Source: a bacterium (lineage in GTDB: Bacteria; Pseudomonadota; Alphaproteobacteria; SP197). Taken from it: a stretch of 64,000 nt of DNA. The stretch is taken from contig JAPPGE010000049.1 in NCBI GenBank assembly GCA_028821455.1, positions 1 through 64,000 on the forward strand, given 5' to 3'. The notes below the pieces were generated by a model. It saw only the letters and a list, made by a program, of their open reading frames with translations. It made no database searches and had not been told where the DNA came from. Shown one piece after another: positions 45,278-53,001 of this stretch (the first letter of the stretch is position 1; the number at the start of each line of letters is the position of its first letter). The position numbers and the translations under genes are program-made.

Positions 45278-45895
45278 TCAGGAGACGAGGGCCGCGACGG
45301 CAGAGCGCAGATCGTCGATGCCCCGGCCCTTGCGGGCGCTGGTGACCAGGATGCCCGGAACGGCGGCCGGCCGCCGCTGGAGTTCGCGCGCCACCCCGGC
45401 AACCACGTCGTCGAGACCGGCCTCCTTCACCTTGTCGGACTTGGTGAGCACGGCCTGCCAGGCGACTCCGGCGGCATCGAGACTGTCGAACGTCGCACGG
45501 TCCCTGTCGGTGATCCCGCGGCGCGCGTCGAGCAACAGGAAGACGCGCCGCAGCGCTGGGCGAAGGGCAAGGTAGTCATCCACGGCCCGTGTCCAGCCAG
45601 CGATGTCCGCCTTGCCGGCGACGGCATAGCCATATCCGGGCAGATCGACGAGATGCATGCGCCCGTCCAGGCTGAAGACATTAATCGATCGCGTCCTGCC
45701 CGGCGTCCTGGAGGTTCGCGCCAGGCTTCGCCGCCCCGTCAGCGCGTTGATGAGCGACGACTTGCCGCAGTTCGAACGTCCCGCAAAGGCGACTTCGGGA
45801 ACCTCAGGGTCGGGCAGTCCCTCAAGCGACGTTGCCGCCACGACGAACCTGCAGGGCCGCGCAAAGATCTGGCGCCCGGCGTCTTTCGCCATCAT
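45278..45895 (-). CDS. engB: ribosome biogenesis GTPase YihA/YsxC/EngB
   Basis: A 205-residue small GTPase needed for 50S assembly and, in many bacteria, for growth. G1 is FAGRSNCGKSSLINAL, G2 the Thr-rich TPGRTRSIN, G3 DLPGYGYA and G4 TKSDKV. It is the last gene of a minus-strand def-fmt-truA-engB series, one base after truA. In many alphaproteobacteria engB follows yidC; here it is 25 kb away and on the opposite strand. Confidence 0.95.
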   Translation of the reverse strand: MMAKDAGRQIFARPCRFVVAATSLEGLPDPEVPEVAFAGRSNCGKSSLINALTGRRSLARTSRTPGRTRSINVFSLDGRMHLVDLPGYGYAVAGKADIAGWTRAVDDYLALRPALRRVFLLLDARRGITDRDRATFDSLDAAGVAWQAVLTKSDKVKEAGLDDVVAGVARELQRRPAAVPGILVTSARKGRGIDDLRSAVAALVS

Positions 45896-45896
45896 C

Positions 45897-46676
45897 TCAG
45901 GCCGGCCCTGCTCGGCCGGTTACCTCGCCAGACATCCCAGGGTAGCGGACGGCGGCGAGGTAGAGTCCGTGGGCCGGGGCGATCATGCCACAGGCCTGGC
46001 GGTCCCTTTGCTCGAGGGCACGCCGCAGGTCGCCGGCGGTCCACCGGCCTTCCCCGACGTGGACGAGCGAGCCCACCATGCTGCGGACCTGGCGATGCAG
46101 GAAAGAACGGGCGCGGGCGCTGATCACGATGGCGTCGTCAGCGCCCGTGACGCCGAGTTCATCGAGCGTCTTGACGGGCGAGGGCGCCTGGCAGCCGGCA
46201 TCCCTGAAGGTGGTGAAATCGTGCCTGCCGACAAGGCCCTCAGCCGCCTCGTGCATGGCCACCGCGTCGAGAGACCTCGGCACGTGCCAGGCCCGGTTGA
46301 GATCGATGGTCAGGGGCGCCCGCCGGCACACGATCCGGTAGCGATAGAGACGCTCGACGGCATCGAACCGGGCATGAAAGTCCGCCCCGGCCCTCGCCGC
46401 CTCGAGGATGGCAATCGCCTGCGGGCGCAGGTGCTGGTTGACCGCGTTTCTCACCGTGGCGGGCGGCCAGTCCCGGACCAGGTCGACGTGGGCCACCTGC
46501 CCCAGGGCATGAACGCCGGCGTCCGTGCGACCCGCCGCCACCAGGTTCACGTCATCCTGACAGAACGACCGGAACGCCTCCTCCAGCGCCTGCTGGACGG
46601 AAGGCCGGTCATGCTGCCTTTGCCATCCGGCATAGCCGGTGCCGTCGTATTCCAGTGTGAGGCGATAGCGCGGCAT
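45897..46676 (-). CDS. truA: tRNA pseudouridine(38-40) synthase
   Basis: A 259-residue TruA. The N-terminal YRLTLEYDGTGYAGWQRQ is the family start, the catalytic Asp is in AAGRTDAGVHALGQVAHVD, and RSFLHRQVRSMVGSLVHVGEG is a conserved C-terminal element. It forms pseudouridine in the anticodon stem-loop. The start at MPRYRL is two bases after the fmt stop; the longer track ORF reads back into fmt. Confidence 0.96.
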   Translation of the reverse strand: MPRYRLTLEYDGTGYAGWQRQHDRPSVQQALEEAFRSFCQDDVNLVAAGRTDAGVHALGQVAHVDLVRDWPPATVRNAVNQHLRPQAIAILEAARAGADFHARFDAVERLYRYRIVCRRAPLTIDLNRAWHVPRSLDAVAMHEAAEGLVGRHDFTTFRDAGCQAPSPVKTLDELGVTGADDAIVISARARSFLHRQVRSMVGSLVHVGEGRWTAGDLRRALEQRDRQACGMIAPAHGLYLAAVRYPGMSGEVTGRAGPA

Positions 46677-46678
46677 GG

Positions 46679-47602
46679 TCAGGCGAGACGCTGGGGCGGC
46701 TCGAGGCGCTGGCCGCGCAGCCAGGCGGCGCCATCGGTGGTCTCCCGCCCCGCCGCGCGGACCTTCAGGAGACGCAACGCACCCCTGCCGCATGCCACGA
46801 CGGCACTGCGGTCGATCAGCGTTCCCGGCGGGGCCTCGCCGGCGACCGACTCGGCCTCGAGGATTTTCACCGGCGCCGATTCCGGTCCGAAGTGAACCCC
46901 GGGGCGCGGATTGAGACCCCGCACCATGCGATCGATTTCCCCGGCACTGCGTTGCCAGTCGATGCGGCCGTCCGCCCGTGTGAGCTTCCTGGCGTAGGTG
47001 GCGTCCCGGTCGTTCTGGGGTTCAGCCCTCGCCAGATGGCGGCCGAGATCCCGAACGAGTCCCGGGAGGACATCGCCGGCAAGGTCGGCAAGGCAGGATT
47101 CCAGGCTCTCGGTGGTGGCGCGGCTGGGCACGGGCAGGCGATGGCGGCAGAGAATGGCGCCGGTATCGAGGCCTTCGTCCATGCGGAAGACCGTCAGGCC
47201 GGTTTCGCGGTCGCCATGGAGGATGGTGTGGGCGACCGGGGCGGCGCCCCGCCAGCGCGGCAGGAGCGATGGATGAAGATTGATGCAGCCAAGCCGCGGC
47301 GCGTCGAGAACGGGCCGCGGCAGGATCAGTCCATAGGCGGCGACGACTGCGGCGTCGACATCGAGCGCCCGGAAGGCGGCAGAGGCCGAGTCGTCCCGCA
47401 GCGAGACCGGTGTTCTCACGTCGAGGCCAAGGGCTTCGGCCCGCTCGCCGACCACGGAGGCGCGCATGCGCTGGCCGCGCCCGGCGCGGCGCGGCGGCTG
47501 CGTGTAGACGGCCGCGATGTCATGGCCATCGCGACACAGGGCCTCCAGCGCCGGCAGGGCGAAGGGCGCCGTTCCCATGAACGCAAGCCTCAGGGGAGTC
47601 AC
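46679..47602 (-). CDS. fmt: methionyl-tRNA formyltransferase
   Basis: A 307-residue enzyme formylating initiator Met-tRNA. LRLAFMGTAPFALPALEAL opens the protein. INLHPSLLPRWRGAAPVAHTILHGD contains the formyl-donor and catalytic region, and DTGAIL plus the C-terminal tRNA-binding beta-barrel follow. I start at the GTG at 47602, which overlaps the def stop as GTGA. The track start ten codons upstream lies inside def. Confidence 0.95.
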   Translation of the reverse strand: MTPLRLAFMGTAPFALPALEALCRDGHDIAAVYTQPPRRAGRGQRMRASVVGERAEALGLDVRTPVSLRDDSASAAFRALDVDAAVVAAYGLILPRPVLDAPRLGCINLHPSLLPRWRGAAPVAHTILHGDRETGLTVFRMDEGLDTGAILCRHRLPVPSRATTESLESCLADLAGDVLPGLVRDLGRHLARAEPQNDRDATYARKLTRADGRIDWQRSAGEIDRMVRGLNPRPGVHFGPESAPVKILEAESVAGEAPPGTLIDRSAVVACGRGALRLLKVRAAGRETTDGAAWLRGQRLEPPQRLA

Positions 47603-48123
47603 GCGATGTCGCGCAGCCGCGCCTTCTTCCACTTGATCATCTTGCGCAGGATCAGCCGGCGGCGCAGGGCCGAGAGGTGGTCGACGAAGAGAATGCCGTC
47701 GAGGTGGTCGATCTCGTGCTGCAGGCAGCGTGCCAGAAGGCCCTCGGCGTGAAGCTCCCGGACGGCGCCGCTCTCGTCGAGGTAGGTGACGTCGACCGAT
47801 GCCGGGCGCTCCACCATGGCGTAGAGATCCGGAAAGGAAAGACAGCCTTCGTCAAACTCAACCCGTTCCTGCGACGCCGCGGTGATATCCGGGTTGACGA
47901 GCGTCATCGGCTCCGGAGTCCCGTCGCGCTGCGCCACGTCGACAACCACGATGCGCCGGGGGACGCCGACCTGGATTGCCGAGAGGCCGAGTCCCTTTTC
48001 GGCGTACATGGTCTCCAGAAGATCATCCATGAGCCGGCGGACACCGTCATCGACGCATCCCACGGCCTCGCAGACCACCTGGAGACGCGGATCGGGAGCA
48101 TGAATGACTGGCATGACCGTCAT
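47599..48123 (-). CDS. def: peptide deformylase
   Basis: A 174-residue metalloenzyme removing the N-formyl group from nascent proteins. The three motifs are GLGLSAIQVG (motif I, with Ser where GLAAxQ is usual), EGCLSFP (motif II, metal Cys) and HEIDHLDG (motif III, metal His pair and catalytic Glu). All metal ligands are present, so it should be active. It is the first gene of the def-fmt-truA-engB operon. The region upstream is the structured intergenic segment read in the opposite direction. Confidence 0.93.
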   Translation of the reverse strand: MTVMPVIHAPDPRLQVVCEAVGCVDDGVRRLMDDLLETMYAEKGLGLSAIQVGVPRRIVVVDVAQRDGTPEPMTLVNPDITAASQERVEFDEGCLSFPDLYAMVERPASVDVTYLDESGAVRELHAEGLLARCLQHEIDHLDGILFVDHLSALRRRLILRKMIKWKKARLRDIA

Positions 48124-48238
48124 TGCAACTCGCCCTCTTCACCCTGTCGGCATGGCGCAAGAGTAGGTTCAGGACCCGGGGCGATCAAGACATGGCTCTC
48201 CGGGACGTTACCGGGACATCCCCGGGCGAATCGCCATC

Positions 48239-48266
48239 TTGACGTAGCCCTTTAACCCTGCATAGC
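48239..48266 (+). promoter_or_regulatory. possible promoter of the structured leader
   Basis: TTGACG (48239-48244) and CATAGC (48261-48266) are 16 bp apart. The match at -10 is weak, but transcription from here would begin close to 48273, just before the first long stem of the structured segment. Inference. Confidence 0.35.
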
Positions 48267-48275
48267 CTTCCCCAT

Positions 48276-48540
48276 CGCCAAACACATCCGTGCGGCTCCA
48301 TGCCGGGCCGCCCGCCGCGATGCGGGAATCTTCTATGCACGGATGATTGTTTGGCGACCGGCCCGGCACCACGTCGGGCTGACCGATCGCCTGGAGCGGT
48401 CGGAACCGGAGGGCAATCCGGCTCCGACCAAGCAAAGGGGTCTCGGGGCAGCTGGGAGAGCGTGACCGAGACCCCACCGCTTCAAGCACGCTAGACGTTG
48501 CCATGCGTCCACTCAAGCACGCTCTCCCAGTGGGGGAGAG
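48276..48540 (+). promoter_or_regulatory. structured leader RNA with alternative helices before a glycosyltransferase gene
   Basis: This roughly 265-base gene-free segment is full of complementary arms. S1: 48276-48293 pairs with 48337-48356 (18 bp, two-base bulge). S2: 48383-48390 pairs with 48396-48403, in competition with 48398-48409 pairing 48418-48429. S3: GGGGTCTCGG (48437-48446) pairs with CCGAGACCCC (48466-48475). The loop of S3 holds CTGGGAGAGCGTG (48452-48464), the exact complement of 48518-48530. That second segment can instead pair with GGGAGAG (48534-48540), the Shine-Dalgarno sequence of the glycosyltransferase. This is the layout of a switch between exposed and sequestered ribosome-binding sites. 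It matches no RNA family I recognise. Confidence 0.55.
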
Positions 48541-48542
48541 AC

Positions 48543-49316
48543 GTGAAAGCCATCGTGATCAGTCTGCCGCACGCCCATGAGCGACGGAAACGCGCGTCGC
48601 AGCGGTTTGCCGAAATCGGTCTGTCTTTCGAATTCCTTGATGCCGTTGACGCGGGTGAACTGACCGACGCGGACATCGTTCGGATGGATGCGCGATACCG
48701 GCGCCGGTGGGGTCTTCGCCCTTTGGCCGCTACCGAACTTGCGTGCTGGCTGTCACATGTCCGCGCGATCCACCAGGCAAGCATCGGATCCGATGAAGTG
48801 ACCGCCATATTCGAAGACGACGCCATGCCTCGGCCCGAATGCACATCTGTGCTGACCGCCTTGGAACACTGTCTCATCAACTTCGATCTGGTCAGCCTCG
48901 GCCGAAGGAACACGACTCGGGCGCATGTTGACGTGCACGCCCTTGAAGCCGGTCGATCTCTCTGCCGGGTCCGGTTCAGTGAGTACGGCGCGTTCGGTTA
49001 CGTGATCACGAAAGAAGCGGCACTTCGCCTCGGTCCCCGCCTGACCCGGATGCGCGTCCCGATCGACATGGATCTCATGTTCTTCTGGGTCCACCGGCTC
49101 AACCTGTGGTTTCTCGATACGCCGGTGGTCGACCACGATGACGACGTGCCTTCGTATCTCACTGCCGACCGTGAACGAATGCTCGTCGGATGGAAACCTT
49201 CGCGACTACGTCGGATCGCCTACCGTCTACACATGGCAGTGGCCAAGCGGATCGGATTCCGGCGGCTCGTACAAGGGCGCTATGCGAGCAAACAGAAAAC
49301 GACCCGTCGCATATGA
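48543..49316 (+). CDS. glycosyltransferase family 25 (LPS glycosyltransferase-like)
   Basis: A 257-residue protein beginning MKAIVISLPHAHERRKRASQRF, the typical GT25 opening. LGCWLSHV-like TELACWLSHVRAIHQA, then AIFEDDAMPRPE (acidic metal/nucleotide-sugar motif) and AFGYVITKEAALRLGPRL follow. It probably transfers a sugar in lipopolysaccharide or surface glycan synthesis. The start is GTG at 48543, two bases after a strong GGGGGAGAG, and the ATG of the track ORF lies inside the leader structure. It overlaps the methyltransferase gene (ATGA). The pair is flanked by housekeeping genes on the other strand and may be an acquired cassette. Confidence 0.85.
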   Translation: MKAIVISLPHAHERRKRASQRFAEIGLSFEFLDAVDAGELTDADIVRMDARYRRRWGLRPLAATELACWLSHVRAIHQASIGSDEVTAIFEDDAMPRPECTSVLTALEHCLINFDLVSLGRRNTTRAHVDVHALEAGRSLCRVRFSEYGAFGYVITKEAALRLGPRLTRMRVPIDMDLMFFWVHRLNLWFLDTPVVDHDDDVPSYLTADRERMLVGWKPSRLRRIAYRLHMAVAKRIGFRRLVQGRYASKQKTTRRI

Positions 49317-50119
49317 CTCCCTTCCTCATTAGGAACTGTCCGCGTTGCGGCGCCGACAATTCCACCACACGCGTCCTTTCCTATTCCTGGCGGCATTGGC
49401 GTCTTCGCCACTGCATGGCGTGTGCCTTCGTCTACCTTGAGAACCCGCCGGACTATGCCGATCTGAGCGTGGACTACGCATGGGAGACGGACGACTACAC
49501 ACTACGCATGCGTCAGGAATATCCCTTCACCCGTCGAGTATCGCGCGGCTGGCGAAGGGTTCGCCGCCGGTTGATCCCAAGGCCCGATAAGTTGGCCCGA
49601 CGGGTTACCGCGCATGTCCCACCGGGCCGTGTGATCGACGTGGGTTGCGGCAGCGCTGGACACCTGATGGCGCTCGCGCCGCACTACATGATTGTCGGGA
49701 TAGAGATTTCCGTGGCATTGGCCGCCGAAGCGAACGCCCGTCTCGCCAAGCGCAACGGCACGGTCGTCAACATGCCGGCGATCGAAGGACTCGCCGACAT
49801 GGCCGCGGCCTCGGCAACCGGCGTGCTGATGCGTTCCTTCCTCGAACACGAACACAGACCCGCGACGCTGCTCGCCCAAGTGGCGCGCGTTCTCGCGACC
49901 GGCGGTGCCGTTGTCGTCAAGGTGCCCAACTTCGCCTGCCTGAACCGGCGGGTCATGGGATCCCGCTGGTGCGGGTTCCGCTTCCCCGGTCACGTGAACT
50001 ACTTCACGCCGACGAGCCTCAAGGAAATGGTCGAAGATGCCGGTCTGACGATATCGGCCTTCGATCTTTTTGATCGGTTCCCTCTGGCGGACAACATGTG
50101 GCTGGTGGCACATAAGTGA
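49313..50119 (+). CDS. class I SAM-dependent methyltransferase with N-terminal zinc ribbon
   Basis: A 268-residue protein. Residues about 8-45 hold two Cys pairs (NCPRCGADN and HCMACAF) forming a probable zinc ribbon. The Rossmann methyltransferase follows with RVIDVGCGSAGHLMAL, the acidic IVGIEIS strand and RSFLEHEHRPATLLAQVARVLATGGAVVVKVPN. This arrangement is common in methyltransferases of surface-polysaccharide clusters. It is coupled to the GT25 gene by a 4-base overlap, so it may methylate the same glycan. Exact acceptor unknown. Confidence 0.87.
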   Translation: MTPFLIRNCPRCGADNSTTRVLSYSWRHWRLRHCMACAFVYLENPPDYADLSVDYAWETDDYTLRMRQEYPFTRRVSRGWRRVRRRLIPRPDKLARRVTAHVPPGRVIDVGCGSAGHLMALAPHYMIVGIEISVALAAEANARLAKRNGTVVNMPAIEGLADMAAASATGVLMRSFLEHEHRPATLLAQVARVLATGGAVVVKVPNFACLNRRVMGSRWCGFRFPGHVNYFTPTSLKEMVEDAGLTISAFDLFDRFPLADNMWLVAHK

Positions 50120-50199
50120 GATTGGATTGCAACGCCCGGAACGGGCGGATGGCCCAGACAGTCAAAGTGAGACACTACCCCTCTGCGGGCTGGCGGAAT

Positions 50200-50808
50200 T
50201 CAGCCCGGCGTAAGCGTGCGGCGGGCCTGCATCGCAGCACCGAGCGTACCGTCGTCAAGGAAGTTGAGCTCCCCGCCAACCGGAACACCAAGCGACAGGC
50301 GCGACACGGTGACATCGCAGGCGGCAAGCATGTCGACGAGGTAGTGGGCCGTGGTCTGCCCGGCAACCGTGGCGCTGGTGGCGAGAACCACTTCCCCGAC
50401 GCCCGTCGCCCGGGCGCGGGCAACGAGGCCCGGGATCCGAAGATCCTCGGGGCCGACGCCGTCGAGCGCCGACAGGGTGCCCCCGAGAACGTGATAGCGG
50501 CCGGAAAACACGGCCGAACGCTCCATGGCCCACAGATCGTCGACATTCTCGACGACACAGATGATCGAGGAGTCACGCCGCGCGTCCGAACAGATGGCGC
50601 AGGGGTTTCGGACATCGAGATTCCCGCACTGGCTGCAGGTCGTGACGGCCTCGCCCGTCTGCTCGAGCGCCTGCACGAGGTTGACCAGCAGGGTCTCGCG
50701 GTGCTTGAGGAGGTGGAGGACGAGCCGGCGCGCCGAGCGCGGCCCCAGACCCGGCAGGCGTGCCAGCAGGGTCGTCAGACGGTCGATCTCGGGGCTGGCA
50801 TGGACCAT
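50200..50808 (-). CDS. recR: recombination mediator RecR
   Basis: A 202-residue DNA-repair protein acting with RecO/RecF to load RecA. The helix-hairpin-helix [20 protein letters not shown], the four-Cys zinc finger [16 protein letters not shown] and the Toprim domain ([16 protein letters not shown] to [16 protein letters not shown]) are all visible. It is the last gene of the conserved ffs-dnaX-ybaB-recR series. Confidence 0.96.
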   Translation of the reverse strand: MVHASPEIDRLTTLLARLPGLGPRSARRLVLHLLKHRETLLVNLVQALEQTGEAVTTCSQCGNLDVRNPCAICSDARRDSSIICVVENVDDLWAMERSAVFSGRYHVLGGTLSALDGVGPEDLRIPGLVARARATGVGEVVLATSATVAGQTTAHYLVDMLAACDVTVSRLSLGVPVGGELNFLDDGTLGAAMQARRTLTPG

Positions 50809-50846
50809 CTCTCAAGGACCCGCGAACGGGAGCCGTGCCAAACCCA

Positions 50847-51167
50847 TCAGAAGGGCAGCTTCAGCCCCGGGGGCAATTGGAACTCGCCGGCGATGTCGGC
50901 CGTTCTCTCCCGGACCGTCTCCTCGGCCTTGCTGTGCGCATCGTTGATGGCCGCAACGATCAGGTCCTCGAGCATGCCCCTGTCGTCGGTCGTGACGAGA
51001 GAGGGATCGATCGACAGGCTGTTGAGCCGGTGCTGGCAGGTCATCGAAGCCTTCACCATGCCGCCGCCGGAGACCCCCTCGACCTCGATCCGGCCGAGGT
51101 CCTCCTGGAGGCTCTCCATGCGCGACTGCACTTCCTGCACCTTTTCCATCATCTTCAGAAAATTCAT
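50847..51167 (-). CDS. YbaB/EbfC nucleoid-associated protein
   Basis: A 106-residue DNA-binding protein with the YbaB pattern: FLKMMEKVQEVQSRMESLQEDLGRIEVEGVSGGGMVKASMT, then SLSIDPSLV and EDLIVAAINDAHSKAEE. It overlaps the dnaX stop by four bases and precedes recR, the standard bacterial order. Confidence 0.95.
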   Translation of the reverse strand: MNFLKMMEKVQEVQSRMESLQEDLGRIEVEGVSGGGMVKASMTCQHRLNSLSIDPSLVTTDDRGMLEDLIVAAINDAHSKAEETVRERTADIAGEFQLPPGLKLPF

Positions 51168-52774
51168 GGGCCGCCGTTCCTTGCATGCGATTTGTCGTCC
51201 TTCCGGACCTCGACGATCTCGGCTCCGGGAAAGGCCTCGAGTATGCGCGAGAGGTCCGGTTCCCTGGCCGTCTCTTCCAGGAGGGCCTTCCTCTCCTGCT
51301 CTTCCGAACGTGCAACCGTGGGTGCGCCGTCGCTCGTCGACGGCGTCACCCGCCAGGCCATGCCCGTCCAGGTGCCGAGCAGCCTGGCAAGGTCGGAGGG
51401 AAGCTCGGGGGGCGCATCCTTGCCGAGCCTGATCACGATGTCACCGACGGCGAAGGAAACGAGGTGGACACTGGTGCGCAGGTGGGTATGGAGGATGGCT
51501 TCGCGGTGGCGCTTCACGAGATCGAGCACCGCCTCGAAACTTCGTGGCACCGCGTCGCCGGCGTCCCCGGCTGCGGCAGGCGCCCGGCTTTCGGACGCCA
51601 TCGCCGGCGCGCGCCCTAGCGCCTTCAGCGCCTCCTCGGGAGTCGGCAGTGTCGCGCTGAAGGCCAGCCGGACCAGGGTCATTTCAACGGCCTGCAGGCT
51701 GTCAGGAGCATCACGCGCCTCGCCTATGCCCTTGAGGAGAATCTGCCAGGCCCTCGTGAGGTGCGGTATGCCGAGGGACTCCGCCATCTCCGCCCCTTCC
51801 GTGCGCTCGAACTCGGGCGCCGCCTGCCGGGCAGTTTCGGGAGTAGCCTTGCAACGCGTCAGCCAGTGCGTAAGCTCGAGCAGATCCTCGAGAACGACGA
51901 CCGGATCCACGCCGGATCCGTACTGCTCCGCCAGGCCCTCGAGCGCATCGGCGATCCGGCCGGCCATGACATGGCGATAGAGTGTGAACGTCCTCCCCCT
52001 GTCGGCGAGTCCGAGCATGGCGCGCACATCGTCCCCGGTCACGGTGCCACGGCCCTGGGCGATGGCCTGATCGAGGATGGATAGGCCGTCACGCACCGAA
52101 CCATCGGCGGCGCGGGCGATCAGGGCCAGCGCCTCATCGCTCGCCGATGCCTGTTCCCTGGAGGCAATCTCGCCGAAGTACCGGGCAAGCTCCCCGGCAT
52201 CGATCCGGCGCAGGTCGAACCGCTGGCAACGCGACAGGATGGTCGCCGGAATCTTGCGCAGCTCTGTCGTCGCGAAGACGAACTTCAAGTGCTCCGGCGG
52301 CTCCTCCAGTGTCTTCAGCAACGCGTTGAAGGCCGGTCCGGACAGCATGTGGACCTCGTCCATGACGTAGACCTTGTAGCGGCCGAGGGAGGGCCGGTAG
52401 CGCGCCGCATCGAGCAGGCTTCGCATGTTGTCGATGCCCGTGTGACTCGCGGCATCGACCTCGAGGACATCGACATGGCGATCGGCGGCGATGGCAACGC
52501 AGTGTTCGCAGACGCCGCAGGGCTCGGCCGTCACATCACCCGTGCCGTTCTCGCCGACACAGTTGAGCATGCGCGCCAGAACGCGCGCCGTCGTCGTCTT
52601 GCCGACCCCGCGAACGCCGGTCAGCAGGAAGGCCTGGGCGATCCTCCCGGTCTCCACCGCATGGGTCAGTGTGCGCACGAGGACATCCTGACCAATCAGT
52701 TCACCCAGGGTCTGTGGCCGGTACCTGCGGGCCAGGACACGGTACTGCGGATTGTCGTGATCAGGAGGTGCCAT
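51164..52774 (-). CDS. dnaX: DNA polymerase III subunit gamma/tau
   Basis: A 536-residue clamp-loader ATPase. YRVLARRYRPQTLGELIGQD opens the protein; Walker A is GVRGVGKTTTARVLA, the zinc ligands are in CGVCEHC with an upstream Cys, Walker B VMDEVHMLS, and the SRC arginine finger is in ILSRCQRFDLRR. Domain III and a shorter tau-like C terminus follow. I start at MAPPDHDN; the track ORF extends into the region before ffs. It overlaps ybaB by four bases. Confidence 0.95.
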   Translation of the reverse strand: MAPPDHDNPQYRVLARRYRPQTLGELIGQDVLVRTLTHAVETGRIAQAFLLTGVRGVGKTTTARVLARMLNCVGENGTGDVTAEPCGVCEHCVAIAADRHVDVLEVDAASHTGIDNMRSLLDAARYRPSLGRYKVYVMDEVHMLSGPAFNALLKTLEEPPEHLKFVFATTELRKIPATILSRCQRFDLRRIDAGELARYFGEIASREQASASDEALALIARAADGSVRDGLSILDQAIAQGRGTVTGDDVRAMLGLADRGRTFTLYRHVMAGRIADALEGLAEQYGSGVDPVVVLEDLLELTHWLTRCKATPETARQAAPEFERTEGAEMAESLGIPHLTRAWQILLKGIGEARDAPDSLQAVEMTLVRLAFSATLPTPEEALKALGRAPAMASESRAPAAAGDAGDAVPRSFEAVLDLVKRHREAILHTHLRTSVHLVSFAVGDIVIRLGKDAPPELPSDLARLLGTWTGMAWRVTPSTSDGAPTVARSEEQERKALLEETAREPDLSRILEAFPGAEIVEVRKDDKSHARNGGP

Positions 52775-52831
52775 CGCGGTCCCTGATGAACGGGGCGGGA
52801 ATTCGCGCAACCGTTGGTGCAGCGGATGACT

Positions 52832-52923
52832 GGAAGGCCGGACTGACCCGGTTGAACACGCTACGGCTGCTTCCTCTCGGACCTGACCGGGTTCACGAGC
52901 CAATTCCGTCCATTCCGGCCCCC
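52832..52923 (-). ncRNA. ffs: 4.5S signal recognition particle RNA
   Basis: The minus strand reads GTGAACCCGGTCAGGTCCG followed by AGAGGAAGCAGCCGTAGCG, the highly conserved domain IV with the asymmetric loop and the GGAAGCAGC apical motif of bacterial SRP RNA. The ends pair: 5' GGGGGCCGGA with 3' TCCGGCCTTC (G-U pairs allowed), giving about 92 nt. The gene lies just upstream of dnaX on the same strand, its usual place in alphaproteobacteria. The RNA binds Ffh and directs membrane proteins to the translocon. Exact ends are estimated from the terminal helix. Confidence 0.93.
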
Positions 52924-53001
52924 GTCGGCAACACTAGCCGCCGTGGCCGACGGCACGCAAGCCTGATTGCACGACGACGGGCCTCGTGCGAACGTCCTTC
53001 C

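Noticed and set aside
48437-48479. tRNA-like fragment: 7-bp acceptor-like ends GGGGTCT/AGACCCC, an ACCG tail and a D-loop-like AGCTGGGAGAGCG
   Set aside because: There is no anticodon arm or T arm, the D stem does not pair, and the same bases are better explained by the hairpin and alternative pairings of the leader.
48208-48516. 102-codon minus-strand ORF across the structured leader
   Set aside because: No domain, no ribosome-binding site, and the segment is dominated by base-pairing arms, which argues for an RNA and not a protein.
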